Source: Aeromonas encheleia (GTDB lineage: Bacteria; Pseudomonadota; Gammaproteobacteria; Enterobacterales; Aeromonadaceae). From it: a DNA stretch of 64,000 bases. Below are positions 1-9,801 of the stretch, in pieces; the first letter of the stretch is position 1, and every line of letters starts with the position of its first letter. The translations under genes were made by a program, and so were the position numbers. The stretch covers positions 3,057,001 to 3,121,000 of the forward strand of contig NZ_LR134376.1 in assembly GCF_900637545.1 (NCBI RefSeq), in the 5' to 3' direction. Below the pieces are notes generated by a model. It was not told the DNA's origin, ran no database searches, and saw only the letters and a list, made by a program, of their open reading frames with translations.

Positions 1-829
1 CAACTTAGAAAGTTTCAGTAAATCAGAGCGTAAGGTAGCGGAGGTGATTCTGGCATCGCCCCAGACCGCCATCCACTCCAGTATTGCCACCCTGGCCAAG
101 ATGGCTGATGTCAGTGAGCCGACCGTCAACCGCTTCTGTCGTCGCCTCGATACCAAGGGTTTCCCCGATTTCAAACTGCACCTGGCCCAGAGCCTGGCCA
201 ACGGCACGCCTTATGTGAATCGCCATGTCGAGGCGGAAGACGGGCCCGATACCTACACCGCCAAGATCTTCGAGTCCACCATGGCCTGCCTCGATGCCGC
301 CAAGAACAGTCTGGACATCTCCGCCATCAATCGCTGCGTCGATATCCTTACCCAGTCCAAGAAGATCAGCTTCTTCGGCCTCGGTGCCTCCTCGGCCGTG
401 GCGCGGGATGCCCAGAACAAGTTCTTCCGCTTCAACATCCCGGTGGTGAGCTTCGAGGACATCGTCATGATGCGCATGAGCTGCATCAACAGCAGCGAAG
501 GGGATGTGGTGGTGCTGATCTCCCACACCGGCCGCACCAAGGCGCTGGTGGAGATCGCGGCCCTGGCCCGTGAAAACGACGCCACCGTGATCGGCATGAC
601 CGCCAAGGATTCCCCGCTGGCGCGCGAGTGCAATCTGGTGCTCTCCATGGATGTGCCGGAAGACACCGACGTCTACATGCCGATGGCCTCCCGCATCGCC
701 CAGCTGGCGTTGGTAGATGTATTGGCGACCGGTTTTACCCTGCGCCGTGGCATGAAATTTCGCGAAAACCTGAAGAAAGTCAAAGAAGGTTTGCGCGAAT
801 CCCGCTTCGATACCCCGCACAATTCCTGA
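1..829 (+). CDS. hexR: HexR, RpiR-family regulator of central carbon metabolism (5' truncated)
   Basis: The reading frame is open from base 2 (NLESFSKSERKVAEVILAS...), so the true start lies upstream of the window and the GTG at 44 is not the start. The N-terminal part is the RpiR-type helix-turn-helix (ATLAKMADVSEPTVNRFCRR). The rest is a SIS sugar-phosphate-binding domain (FFGLGASSAVARDAQNKF, and VVVLISHTGRTKALVEIA). In related gammaproteobacteria HexR senses 2-keto-3-deoxy-6-phosphogluconate and controls Entner-Doudoroff and glycolytic or gluconeogenic genes, often including the adjacent pykA. A matching operator-like palindrome lies just downstream. Family assignment is secure; the regulon is inferred. 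Confidence 0.93.
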   Translation, partial: NLESFSKSERKVAEVILASPQTAIHSSIATLAKMADVSEPTVNRFCRRLDTKGFPDFKLHLAQSLANGTPYVNRHVEAEDGPDTYTAKIFESTMACLDAAKNSLDISAINRCVDILTQSKKISFFGLGASSAVARDAQNKFFRFNIPVVSFEDIVMMRMSCINSSEGDVVVLISHTGRTKALVEIAALARENDATVIGMTAKDSPLARECNLVLSMDVPEDTDVYMPMASRIAQLALVDVLATGFTLRRGMKFRENLKKVKEGLRESRFDTPHNS

Positions 830-882
830 AGGTTCGGGGGCCCGTCCCCCGGCTGTCTATGCCATTCAGCTTGGTGTAGTAT

Positions 883-897
883 TGTAATTTAATAACA
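883..897. promoter_or_regulatory. Putative HexR operator upstream of pykA
   Basis: TGTAATTTAATAACA is a near-perfect inverted repeat (TGTAAT / ATaACA) in the hexR-pykA gap. It fits the HexR consensus known from Shewanella and Vibrio (TGTAAT-W3-ATTACA) with one mismatch. It sits about 95 bases before the pykA start, in promoter position. Confidence 0.7.
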
Positions 898-990
898 TAA
901 GGCCACTCAGATGGCCTGCAAGCGGGCGCCATGCCATGTGCTTGACGGGGCAGTATTTCAAGTCATATCAACTTCACATTGGAGTCTTTC

Positions 991-2430
991 ATGCCAAGAC
1001 GTACAAAGATTGTAACCACACTCGGTCCGGCGACCGATCGCGACGGCATCCTCGAGGGGATCATCCGCGCCGGTGCCGACATGGTGCGGATGAATTTCTC
1101 TCACGGCACTCCTGAAGATCATATCCTGCGCGCCACCCAGGTGCGTGAAATCGCCGCCAAGCTCGGCCGCCACGTCGCCATCATGGGCGATCTGCAAGGC
1201 CCCAAGATCCGCGTCTCTACCTTCAAGGATGGCAAGATTTACTTGGCCATCGGTGACAAGTTCGTGCTCGATGCCGCGCTCGGCAAGGGCGAAGGCTGCC
1301 AGGAGCAGGTCGGCATCGACTACAAGAGCCTGCCAAACGACGTGGTCCCGGGCGACATCCTGTTGCTGGATGACGGCCGGGTACAGCTGAGAGTCGAACA
1401 GGTCGAAGGCACCCGCATTCACACCGCGGTGACCGTGGCTGGCCCCCTCTCCAACAACAAGGGCATCAACAAGAAAGGCGGCGGTCTCTCCGCCCCGGCC
1501 CTGACCGAGAAGGATAAGGAAGACATCAAGACCGCGGCCCGCATGAACGTGGATTACCTGGCTGTCTCCTTCCCCCGTAACGGCGACGACCTGCGTTACG
1601 CCCGCGAACTGGCCCGCGAGGCCGGCTCCAACGCCAAGATAGTGGCCAAGGTCGAGCGCGCCGAAACCGTCGCCACCGACGAGGCGATGGAAGACATCAT
1701 CCTCGGCTCCGACGCCGTCATGGTGGCCCGTGGCGATCTCGGCGTCGAGATCGGTGATCCCGAACTGGTGGGCGTGCAGAAGAAGCTGATCCGTCACTCC
1801 CGTCGCCTGAACCGGGTGGTGATCACCGCGACCCAGATGATGGAGTCCATGATCAATGCCCCGCTGCCGACCCGTGCCGAGGTCATGGACGTGGCCAACG
1901 CCGTGCTGGACGGCACCGATGCGGTGATGCTCTCAGCCGAGACCGCCGCCGGTCAGTTCCCCATCGAGACGGTGACCTCCATGGCCAGCGTCTGCGTGGG
2001 CGCCGAGAAGCACCCGAGCCTGAACGTCTCCAACCACCGCATGAGCTACACCTTCACCTCGGTAGAAGAAGCCGTGGCCATGTCCACCATGTATGCCGCC
2101 AACCACCTGGAAGGGGTCAAGGCGATCGTGGCACTGACCGAGTCCGGCACTACCCCGCTGCTGATGTCCCGCATCAGCTCAGGCCTGCCGATCTTCGCCA
2201 TGTCTCCCCACAACAAGACCCTGGCCTGGACCAACCTCTACCGTGGCGTCACACCCGTGCTGTTTGACGGCGACGAGAGCAAGCCGGTCTATGAGGTGTG
2301 CCGCGAGGCACTGGATGCCCTCAAGGCCAAGGGCCTGGTCCAGAGCGGTGACATGGTGCTGCTGACTCACGGCGACAAGATGGAAACCGTGGGCAGTACC
2401 AACACCTGCAAGGTGATGATGGTCGAGTAA
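991..2430 (+). CDS. pykA: Pyruvate kinase II
   Basis: Converts phosphoenolpyruvate and ADP to pyruvate and ATP in the cytoplasm. The protein is 479 aa, matching E. coli PykA (480 aa). The N-terminus [16 protein letters not shown] and the motif [11 protein letters not shown] hold the barrel substrate residues. [13 protein letters not shown] and [11 protein letters not shown] are the pyruvate kinase active-site signatures, and the C-terminal domain carries the allosteric site. The ATG at 991 is chosen because GGAG lies 6 bases upstream; an in-frame TTG at 979 lies before that SD. It is followed by an intrinsic terminator and preceded by a HexR-like operator. Confidence 0.96.
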   Translation: MPRRTKIVTTLGPATDRDGILEGIIRAGADMVRMNFSHGTPEDHILRATQVREIAAKLGRHVAIMGDLQGPKIRVSTFKDGKIYLAIGDKFVLDAALGKGEGCQEQVGIDYKSLPNDVVPGDILLLDDGRVQLRVEQVEGTRIHTAVTVAGPLSNNKGINKKGGGLSAPALTEKDKEDIKTAARMNVDYLAVSFPRNGDDLRYARELAREAGSNAKIVAKVERAETVATDEAMEDIILGSDAVMVARGDLGVEIGDPELVGVQKKLIRHSRRLNRVVITATQMMESMINAPLPTRAEVMDVANAVLDGTDAVMLSAETAAGQFPIETVTSMASVCVGAEKHPSLNVSNHRMSYTFTSVEEAVAMSTMYAANHLEGVKAIVALTESGTTPLLMSRISSGLPIFAMSPHNKTLAWTNLYRGVTPVLFDGDESKPVYEVCREALDALKAKGLVQSGDMVLLTHGDKMETVGSTNTCKVMMVE

Positions 2431-2443
2431 CTCGCCCGTCAAC

Positions 2444-2471
2444 AAAAACGGCTCCCGCGGGAGCCGTTTTT
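2444..2471 (+). terminator. Intrinsic terminator after pykA
   Basis: A-tract, stem ACGGCTCCCG/CGGGAGCCGT and then five T. It ends pykA and, because of the upstream A-tract, can also stop the converging RND operon on the minus strand. Confidence 0.9.
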
Positions 2472-2489
2472 CATGGGGCCATGGCCGGA

Positions 2490-3524
2490 TCAGCCGCGAA
2501 ACAGCTCCACCTTGTCGCCGTCCTGCAGGCTGCCGGCGCCGCGCACCACCACCCTGTCCCCCTGCTTGAGCGCGCCGCTCACTGCCACCTGCTGGCTGTC
2601 GCCAAACAGCACAGTCACCGGTACCCGGTTCACCTTCAGCTCCTTGCCGCTCTGCTCCACCCTATAAACCACGCTGCCCTCGGTGTTGAGCACCAGCGCA
2701 TCCCGTGGCAGCAACATGGTCTGCTGCTGCCCGAGCGGCAGCGCCACCCGCACCGGCGAGCCGATGATGAACTGACCCGGCTCGGGCTTGAGGCGCAACT
2801 CGATGAGGCGGGACTTGGGGTCTGCGCTCGCCGCACGCTGATAGTAGACCGCATGGCTGCTGAGCTGATCGCCCTCGACCCGCAGCCGGGCCTGGGCTGG
2901 CAGCTGCCCGGCCCAGATGATGGGCGCCCGCAGCCGGATGTCCGGTTGATCCGGGTTGACCAGCTCCAGCGCCCGCTCGCCCGCATCCACGTGTTCCCCC
3001 GGCTGGATAAAGTGATCGTTCACAACTCCGTCGAACGGGGCGAAGATGTGGGTCCTGCGCAGCTGCTCCTCGATCTGGCGCACCTGCACCCGGGCCAGCC
3101 GCTCGGCCAGCTCGGCCTGCTCCACATCATAGCGCGCCTTGTCATGCTGGCTGAGGGAGGCGTTGTTCTGCTGGCGCAGCCGATCCAGGCGCTGGAACTC
3201 GGCGCGGGCGTAGCGCACATTGCTGTCCCACTTGGCCTGCTCGGCCTGGGACTGCTCCAATGAGAGCCGCAGCGCCGCACTGTCGAGGCGCAGCAACTCA
3301 TCCCCCGCCTTGACCCGGCTGCCGAACTCGGCGATCCACTCCACCCGCCCGCTCACCTCGGCGCTGAGCGCCGCCTGCTGACGGCTCGCCACGGTGCCGC
3401 TGACCCAGATGCTGGCCGCCGCGTCCCCCTGGGTCACGTCCGCCAGGGTCACCATCTTGGCCTGGCTCGGCAGGCTCAACCCCAGCACGCCGACCAGCAC
3501 CATCCTTGTCATCACTCGTTTCAT
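2490..3524 (-). CDS. RND efflux periplasmic adaptor (membrane fusion protein)
   Basis: A 344-aa adaptor that bridges the inner-membrane RND pump to an outer-membrane channel. The ATG at 3524 gives a signal peptide (MKRVMTRMVLVGVLGLSLPSQA) and has GGAGCT directly upstream; an earlier in-frame start would lie inside the permease gene. A split biotinyl-lipoyl domain (SGRVEWIAEFGSRVKAGDEL and THIFAPFDGVVNDHFIQPGE) flanks a coiled-coil hairpin rich in Gln and Ala. It lies 13 bases downstream of the permease gene, so the two are co-transcribed, permease first. No outer-membrane partner is encoded here; a housekeeping TolC-type channel is likely. Substrate unknown. Confidence 0.88.
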   Translation of the reverse strand: MKRVMTRMVLVGVLGLSLPSQAKMVTLADVTQGDAAASIWVSGTVASRQQAALSAEVSGRVEWIAEFGSRVKAGDELLRLDSAALRLSLEQSQAEQAKWDSNVRYARAEFQRLDRLRQQNNASLSQHDKARYDVEQAELAERLARVQVRQIEEQLRRTHIFAPFDGVVNDHFIQPGEHVDAGERALELVNPDQPDIRLRAPIIWAGQLPAQARLRVEGDQLSSHAVYYQRAASADPKSRLIELRLKPEPGQFIIGSPVRVALPLGQQQTMLLPRDALVLNTEGSVVYRVEQSGKELKVNRVPVTVLFGDSQQVAVSGALKQGDRVVVRGAGSLQDGDKVELFRG

Positions 3525-3537
3525 ATGAGCTCCTTGC

Positions 3538-6500
3538 TCAGGCCCGCTGCCGGAGGGCGTGCGGCACGTCGACCTGCTCACCCAGCCGCAGGAAGGCGGG
3601 TAACAGGATCAGGGTAAACAGGGTGCTGCAGCTCATGCCGCCGACGATGACGGTGGCCAGCCCCCGATAGATCTCGCTGCCCTCGCTCGGGCTCAGCATC
3701 AGCGGCAACATGCCGAAGATGCTGGTCAGGCTGGTCATGGCGATGGGCCGCATCCGGCTCTGCAGCGCATCAGCCACCGCCGACTGACGATTCATGCCCT
3801 CCCTCTCGGCCATCCGGGTCTGATGTACCAGCAGGATGGCGTTGTTGACCACCAGCCCCAGCAGGATGACGAAGCCGATGATGGTCAAGAGATCCATCGG
3901 CAAGGGCACCAGCAGGCCGCTCAGGTGCAGCGCCAGCACCCCGCCGACGGTGGCGAGCGGCAGGGTCAGCAGCACCAGGATGGCATCCTTGAGGGAGGCG
4001 AAGACCCCCCACAGCAGGATCAGCAGTATCATGATGGCGAACAGGAAGATGCCGCCGAGGTTGTCCAGCGCCTGCTGCAGGCTGTCGGCGTTGCCCGCGA
4101 CCTGCAGCTCGCCCCCCGCCGGCAACAACGGCCGGATGGCGGCGAAGCTCTTGGTCTGCAGGGTGTCGAGCACCTGTTCCATGCTCATGCCGGCCGGTGG
4201 CTCTATCAACAGCTGGATGCTGCGCCGGCCATCGGCCCGGAAGATGCTGGCCGGCCCCAGGCTGTGCTCCACCCGCAGCAGCTCGCCGAGCGGCACTATG
4301 CGACCGGACGGGGTGGCCAGCGGCACGGCCTTGAGCTCATCCGGGTTGGCCGAGCTCTGCCCCATCAGCAGGATGTCGAGCCGGTCCTCGCCGTCGAAAT
4401 ATTCGCCGACCCGCAGGCCATCGCCGAAGGTCTGGATGATGGTCGGCATGGGGGTACGATCCCAGCCCACCTCGGCGAGGCGCCGATCCTGCGGCACCAG
4501 CCGCAGCTCGGGGGCGGTGAAGTCGAGCCCGGGCTCCGGCCTGATCTGGGCCCCCGGCAAGTCGCGCTGCACTATGGCCATGCTCTCGCGGGCCGCCTGG
4601 TAGAGCTCGGGCAGGGTCCCGCCCTGGATCAGCAGGGAGATGCTGTTCTCGCTGTCGAAGCCGCCAAACAGCGAGCCCTGGCCACCGAACGCCTTGGTAT
4701 CCGGGATATTGGCCAGCAAGTCGTCCATCAGCAGGCGCTCCAGCTCCTTGATCCTGGCCTCATCCCTGGGGCGCACCCCGATCTGGGCACCGCCCGGATA
4801 GCGCAAAATGTAGTAGTTCTTGAGGGCGGGCTCCTTTTCTCCCTTCATGTAGGGCGCGAGCCGGGCTATCAGGGTGTCGATCACCTCCTCGCGCTGGGCC
4901 TTGAGATTGACGCCCGGGGTGAAGGTCATCCACACATCGATGGCATCCCGCTTCACGTCCGGCAGATAGTTCATCTTGGGCAGCAGCAGCCAGCTCGCCA
5001 GCACGGGTCCGCTCATCATCAGGGTGATGATGGCCCAGCGTCTGGGGGCCGTGTTGGTCCAGCGGATCACCCGCTGGGTGGTACGCCGCCACAAACCATC
5101 GTAGGGATCGAGCAGCCGCTCGCGCCCCATCCAGCGCGCCGCCACCGCTGGCAATACGGTCACCGCCACCAGCATGGAGACGGTCACGGCGCAGGCGATG
5201 GTGAGCGCGAGATCCGCAAACAGTTGCCCCTCCACGTCGTTGAGCAGCAGCACCGGCAGGAAGATGGCGACCGTGGTCAGGGTCGAGGCCACCAGCGCGG
5301 TCCACACCTGCTGGGTACCCGCCAGCGCCGCCTCGGCCTTGCTCAGATCCCCCCGCTCATGGCGCCGATAGATGCTCTCCAGCACCACTATGGCCGCATC
5401 CAGCACCATGCCGACCGCGAAGGCGATGCCCGCCAGCGAGATGATGTTGAGGGTCCTGTCCAGAATCTTGAGCAGACAGAAGGTGAGCATGATGCTGATG
5501 GGGATGGCGAGCGCTATCATCAGGGTCGCCTTCAGCTGGCGCAGGAAGAGCCAGAGGATGGCGCAGGAGAGCAGCACGCCGAGCCCCAGGTTGGCGGTCA
5601 CCATGCCCACCGCCCGGTTGATGTAGAGGGAGGCATCGAACGACTGCTCCATGTGCAGCCCGACCGGCTCCAGCACGTCGCGATTGAGCTCGCCGACCTT
5701 GGCCTTTATCCCCTCCAGCGCCGCCAGCGCATTGGCCCCGCTCTCCTTGAAGATCTGCGCCGCGATGGCGGTGTTGCCATTCTGGATGCGCAGCACCGGG
5801 TTCTCCTCCCGGGCCAGCCGGATTTCGGCCACGTCCCTCAGATAGATGGGCAGGCCATCGCGCCAGTCCACCACCTTGTCACCCAGGGTCGCCACGTCAT
5901 AGCGACCGGCGAAGCGCAGCTTGTACTCCCAGCGCCCGATGTCGAGGGTGCCGGCCGACACATCCCAGCCGGTGCTGGCCCGGCTGGCGAGCACGGGGAT
6001 CTCCACCCCCAGCTCGGCGGCGCGATAGGGGTCGAAGCGGATCTGGATCTGGCGCTCGTTGATCCCCTCCACCTCCACGGTCGACACCCCGGGGATCCGC
6101 TCCAGCTCGGGCTTGACCCGCGCCTCGATCAGCGCCTGATGATCATCTATCTCCCCCTTGGCCCCCGGCAGCTGCTGGATGAAGAAGAAGGTGAGGGTGT
6201 CGTTGCTGCTGTAGTTGTTGACGTAGGGGCCATCGATGCGGTCCGGCAGGCCGGAGACCCGGTTCAGGCGCGAGATGACGTCGAGCTGGGCCCGCTGCAT
6301 ATCGGTGCCGAGCGCAAATGCCATGTTGATCTCGGTGAAACCGGGGTAGCTGTTGCTGCCGAGGCTCATCAGCCCCTGCACCCCCTGCATCTCCTGCTCG
6401 ATGGGGTCGGTTATCTCAGACTCCATCTCCTGGGGCGAGGCCGAGCGCCAGCTCACCGAGATGTTGAGGTGGGGACGTTCTATGTCGGGGAACAGCTGGA

Positions 6501-6600
6501 CCGACAGCCCCCGGATGCTGAGCAGGCCCAGCAAGAAAACAAGCACGACCGAGACCACCACCCAGATGGGGCGTTCGATCGCCGTTTTGGCGAGGTTCAT
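3538..6600 (-). CDS. RND efflux pump permease (HAE1-type)
   Basis: A 1020-aa inner-membrane proton-driven exporter with the standard fold: TM1 at residues 11-30, a large periplasmic loop, six TMs, a second loop and six more TMs. The N-terminus MNLAKTAIERPIWVVV is typical. The proton-relay region differs from AcrB: GMVLDAAIVVLES keeps the first Asp (D401) but has Ala at the second Asp position, and the TM10 segment reads VVNNAILLV, lacking the AcrB lysine. Such VNNAI pumps form a separate clade from AcrB/MexB. It is the first gene of a two-gene operon with the adaptor. Substrate unknown. Confidence 0.9.
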   Translation of the reverse strand: MNLAKTAIERPIWVVVSVVLVFLLGLLSIRGLSVQLFPDIERPHLNISVSWRSASPQEMESEITDPIEQEMQGVQGLMSLGSNSYPGFTEINMAFALGTDMQRAQLDVISRLNRVSGLPDRIDGPYVNNYSSNDTLTFFFIQQLPGAKGEIDDHQALIEARVKPELERIPGVSTVEVEGINERQIQIRFDPYRAAELGVEIPVLASRASTGWDVSAGTLDIGRWEYKLRFAGRYDVATLGDKVVDWRDGLPIYLRDVAEIRLAREENPVLRIQNGNTAIAAQIFKESGANALAALEGIKAKVGELNRDVLEPVGLHMEQSFDASLYINRAVGMVTANLGLGVLLSCAILWLFLRQLKATLMIALAIPISIMLTFCLLKILDRTLNIISLAGIAFAVGMVLDAAIVVLESIYRRHERGDLSKAEAALAGTQQVWTALVASTLTTVAIFLPVLLLNDVEGQLFADLALTIACAVTVSMLVAVTVLPAVAARWMGRERLLDPYDGLWRRTTQRVIRWTNTAPRRWAIITLMMSGPVLASWLLLPKMNYLPDVKRDAIDVWMTFTPGVNLKAQREEVIDTLIARLAPYMKGEKEPALKNYYILRYPGGAQIGVRPRDEARIKELERLLMDDLLANIPDTKAFGGQGSLFGGFDSENSISLLIQGGTLPELYQAARESMAIVQRDLPGAQIRPEPGLDFTAPELRLVPQDRRLAEVGWDRTPMPTIIQTFGDGLRVGEYFDGEDRLDILLMGQSSANPDELKAVPLATPSGRIVPLGELLRVEHSLGPASIFRADGRRSIQLLIEPPAGMSMEQVLDTLQTKSFAAIRPLLPAGGELQVAGNADSLQQALDNLGGIFLFAIMILLILLWGVFASLKDAILVLLTLPLATVGGVLALHLSGLLVPLPMDLLTIIGFVILLGLVVNNAILLVHQTRMAEREGMNRQSAVADALQSRMRPIAMTSLTSIFGMLPLMLSPSEGSEIYRGLATVIVGGMSCSTLFTLILLPAFLRLGEQVDVPHALRQRA

Positions 6601-6719
6601 TCACTCTTCCTGAGTTGTTGTTATCGGCCATTCCGCTGGCCTGGCTTCCTGCCCCAAGGGTGGGGGCCATTGCATTAAACTGGAATTAATCGATATTGTA
6701 AATGCTTGGTTAACAAACG

Positions 6720-6746
6720 AAAAAACCGGCCACTTGGGCCGGTTTT
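6720..6746 (-). terminator. Intrinsic terminator after fadE
   Basis: On the minus strand the stem ACCGGCC/GGCCGGT is followed by a T-run. It lies 17 bases after the fadE stop. Confidence 0.88.
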
Positions 6747-6762
6747 CGGTTCGGGTTCAGAC

Positions 6763-9093
6763 TCAGGCGGCGTGCACCACCGGGGCCGGTTGAGACAGTC
6801 CTTCCAGCTCGCCCGGGGCGAAGTTGTCAACCTGGATCGCCTCGTAGCGCAGGGCGTCGGCGGCCAGCAGCTTGTCGGCCTCCTCCTGGCTCAGGATGGA
6901 CTGGGACAGGGCGGCAGCCACCAGCTCAGGCAGCGCCATCTTGCGTGGCAGCCTGCCCTCTTTCTGGGCCTGCACCAGCTTCTTCTCGATGGGCTGTACC
7001 GACACCATGGCCAGGAAGGCACGCTCCATCTGGCCGACCGGATCCGACTCCTCCTTGCCCACGTAGCAGAGCGCGGTCAGACGGTCGCGGAACTCGCCCG
7101 GCTTCATCATGGCCGAGCAGATGGCGTGGCAACGATCGTCGGCCGGCATCTGGTAACCGACGCCGAACGGGAACACCACCCGCTTGAGCACGGCCCCCAC
7201 CACCTTGTTCGGGAAGTTCTGGAAGAAGCCCTCGAACGCCTTGCCGATCAGATAGAGGTTGCGCTCCACCGCATACTGCACGAACGGCAGATCCGAGACC
7301 ATACGGCCCTGATCCTCGTAGTGCTTGAGGGTGGAAGAGGCCAGATAGAGGTGGCTCAGCACGTCACCCAGGCGGGCGGAGATCATCTCCTTGCGCTTGA
7401 GATCGCCCCCCAGCATCAGCATGGATACGTCGGCGCAGAGCGCCAGCCCCTTACTCATGCGGGACAGCTGCTTGTAGTAGCGGGCGGTCTCTCCCCCCAC
7501 CGGGGCGCCGTTGAACTGGCCCAGGGTCAGCCCCTGGAACAGGGCGCCGAAGAAGTTGCCGGCACCGAACGCCACGTGCTTCATCAGCAGGCCGTCGAAC
7601 TTCTCGAGGCCGCGCTCCACGTCGGTGTCGGCCGCCGCTTCCAGCTCGGCAAACACGTAGGGATGGCAACGGGTCGCCCCCTGGCCGAAGATCATCAGGT
7701 TGCGGGTCAGGATGTTGGCCCCCTCCACCGTGATGGCCACCGGAATGCCCATGTAGGCGTAGCCGGTGTAGTTCTTCGGACCCAGCTGGATGGCGCGCCC
7801 GGCGTGGATGTCCATGGAGTCATCCATGATCTGGCGCGCCATTTCGGTCATGTGGTACTTGGAGATGGCGGTGACGATGGCCGGTGCCTGGCCCAAGTCC
7901 AGCGAGCCTGCGGTCATGCGACGGGCCCCTTCCAGCTGATAGGTCAGGCCGCCGATGCGGGCCAGCGCCTCCTGCACCCCCTCGAACTTGCCGATGGACA
8001 TGCCGAACTGCTTGCGCACATAGGAGTAGGCGCTCACGGTGCGGCTCGCCATGTGACCACAGGCGGTACCGAGCGCAGGCAGCGAGATGCCGCGGCCGGC
8101 GGAGAGGCATTCGACCAGCATGCGCCAGCCGCGACCGGCGTATTCCGGGCCGCCGATGATCCAGTCGAGCGGGATGAACACATCCTTGCCGAAGGTCGGG
8201 CCATTCAGGAACGCCAGCCCCATGGGATAGTGGCGATCGCCGACCCGCACACCCGGGTGGCTGGTCGGGATCAGGGCACAGGTGATGCCGAGCTCTTCCT
8301 TGCCACCCAGCAGTTTTTCCGGGTCATACAGCTTGAACGCCAGCCCCAGCACGGTGGCGCGCGGCGCCAGGGTGATGTAACGCTTGTTCCAGTTCAGGCG
8401 GATGCCGAGCACTTCCTCACCCTTGTACAGCCCCTTGCAGACGATCCCCTTGTCCGGGATGGCGCCCGCATCGGAGCCCGCTTCCGGGCCGGTCAGGGCG
8501 AAACAGGGCACCTCTTTGCCATTGGCCAGCCCCGGCAGCCAGAAATCCTTCTGGGCCTGGGTGCCGTAGTGCATCAGCAGCTCGCCCGGGCCGAGGGAGT
8601 TCGGCACCATGACGGTGACCGCCACGCTCAGGCTCTTGGTGGCGATGCGGGTGACTATGGTGGAGTTGGCGATGGCGGAGAACTCACGGCCACCGTAAGA
8701 TTTCGGGATGATCAGGGCGAAGAAGCCTTCCTTCTTCAGATAATCCCAGACCTGCTCCGGCAACTCCTTGGTCTCGTTGACGATCTTGAAGTCGTCCACC
8801 ATGGCGAGCAGGGTCTCGACCTGATGGTCGATGAAGGCCTGCTCCTCGGCGCTCAGCTCGGCCTTGCCGTAGCCGTGCAGCTTCTTCCAGTCGGGGTTGC
8901 CGCGGAACAGCTCGCCATCCCACCAGACGGAGCCGGCTTCCATGGCCTCCCGCTCGGTGGCCGACAGGGGCGGCAGTATCTTCTTGAAGACGCCGAACAC
9001 GGGACGGGTCACCACCTTTTTACGGATGGCGGGCACGCCGAGCACAACGGCTATCGCCAGCACCAGCAGGATAAGCAATGTGATCATACTCAA
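6763..9093 (-). CDS. fadE: Acyl-CoA dehydrogenase FadE
   Basis: FAD-dependent enzyme for the first step of fatty-acid beta-oxidation, acyl-CoA to trans-2-enoyl-CoA. The protein is 776 aa (E. coli FadE is 814). An N-terminal hydrophobic helix (MITLLILLVLAIAVVLGVP) suggests membrane association. The acyl-CoA dehydrogenase N and middle domains follow (PCFALTGPEAGSDAGAIPDKG), then the flavin and C-terminal domain (RQIMDDSMDIHAGRAIQLGP) and the FadE-specific C-terminal extension. It starts 42 bases after psrA on the same strand, so a psrA-fadE operon is likely. The second Met (third codon) is an alternative start. Confidence 0.94.
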   Translation of the reverse strand: MSMITLLILLVLAIAVVLGVPAIRKKVVTRPVFGVFKKILPPLSATEREAMEAGSVWWDGELFRGNPDWKKLHGYGKAELSAEEQAFIDHQVETLLAMVDDFKIVNETKELPEQVWDYLKKEGFFALIIPKSYGGREFSAIANSTIVTRIATKSLSVAVTVMVPNSLGPGELLMHYGTQAQKDFWLPGLANGKEVPCFALTGPEAGSDAGAIPDKGIVCKGLYKGEEVLGIRLNWNKRYITLAPRATVLGLAFKLYDPEKLLGGKEELGITCALIPTSHPGVRVGDRHYPMGLAFLNGPTFGKDVFIPLDWIIGGPEYAGRGWRMLVECLSAGRGISLPALGTACGHMASRTVSAYSYVRKQFGMSIGKFEGVQEALARIGGLTYQLEGARRMTAGSLDLGQAPAIVTAISKYHMTEMARQIMDDSMDIHAGRAIQLGPKNYTGYAYMGIPVAITVEGANILTRNLMIFGQGATRCHPYVFAELEAAADTDVERGLEKFDGLLMKHVAFGAGNFFGALFQGLTLGQFNGAPVGGETARYYKQLSRMSKGLALCADVSMLMLGGDLKRKEMISARLGDVLSHLYLASSTLKHYEDQGRMVSDLPFVQYAVERNLYLIGKAFEGFFQNFPNKVVGAVLKRVVFPFGVGYQMPADDRCHAICSAMMKPGEFRDRLTALCYVGKEESDPVGQMERAFLAMVSVQPIEKKLVQAQKEGRLPRKMALPELVAAALSQSILSQEEADKLLAADALRYEAIQVDNFAPGELEGLSQPAPVVHAA

Positions 9094-9135
9094 GTTCCTT
9101 CTATTTCACTGTTTCCGTTGATTTATTGTTAGCTG

Positions 9136-9789
9136 TTACACGGCCAGGGATAGCCTGGTCGACTCCACGGGCGCCCCGACACCGGACGCCAGGTAAGGAA
9201 TAACGTTGCGCACCAGCCCTTCCACATCGAGCTGCTGACCGAAGTCGGCCTGAGCGATGTCGCGCAGGGCATCGGCGGAGGCCATGGTGAACACGACCGT
9301 GCCCAGGGTGAAGTGCAGGCGCCAGAACAGATCCGCCGGCGACAGCGCCGGATTGGCCTTGGAAATCGCCTGGGTGATCCGCTGCAGGGTCGCGCCATAG
9401 TGGGTAGTGATGAAGCGACGCAGGTGACCCTGGCTGTCGATGTAGCCACGGCCCAGCAGTTGCATGAAGATGGCGGGACCATTGGCACGCACCGCCACCA
9501 GCTTCATCAGGGGCTCGACAAAGCTCTCGAACACCTGCAGCAGGGTCAGCTGCTCCTGCGCCATCAGGGTATGCAGGCGCGCATCCAGCTCCGGCATGAA
9601 CAGGCTCAGATAGCGATCGAGCACCGCCTGGATCAGCTCCTTCTTGGAGCCAAAGTGGTAGTTGACCGACGCCAGGTTGACGTCGGCTTCGCTGGTGATC
9701 AGACGCAGGGAGGTATCGGCGAACCCCCGTTCGGCGAACAACACCTCGGCGGCATCGAGAATACGGTTTTTGGTATCGATTTTGCTCAC
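9136..9789 (-). CDS. psrA: PsrA-like TetR-family fatty-acid regulator
   Basis: A 217-aa TetR repressor. Residues about 1-50 form the HTH domain (NRILDAAEVLFAERGFADTSLRLITSEADVNLASVNYHFGSK shown here only as the region); the remainder is the ligand-binding helical domain. The start is GTG at 9789, with GAGGTG eight bases upstream. PsrA proteins of Pseudomonas and Shewanella respond to long-chain fatty acids and repress fad genes. Being upstream of fadE in the same direction, with an AAAC-N4-GTTT palindrome in its promoter, it probably represses its own operon. Symbol assigned by similarity and context. Confidence 0.85.
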   Translation of the reverse strand: MSKIDTKNRILDAAEVLFAERGFADTSLRLITSEADVNLASVNYHFGSKKELIQAVLDRYLSLFMPELDARLHTLMAQEQLTLLQVFESFVEPLMKLVAVRANGPAIFMQLLGRGYIDSQGHLRRFITTHYGATLQRITQAISKANPALSPADLFWRLHFTLGTVVFTMASADALRDIAQADFGQQLDVEGLVRNVIPYLASGVGAPVESTRLSLAV

Positions 9790-9801
9790 TGGACACCTCA
9801 C

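Noticed and set aside
3823..6678. 951-codon open frame on the plus strand opposite the RND permease
   Set aside because: It is a mirror of a clear RND gene in GC-rich DNA; the translation is His/Gln/Gly-rich with no domain, and there is no start context.
6706..9132. 808-codon open frame on the plus strand opposite fadE
   Set aside because: Shadow of fadE; it also crosses the fadE terminator.
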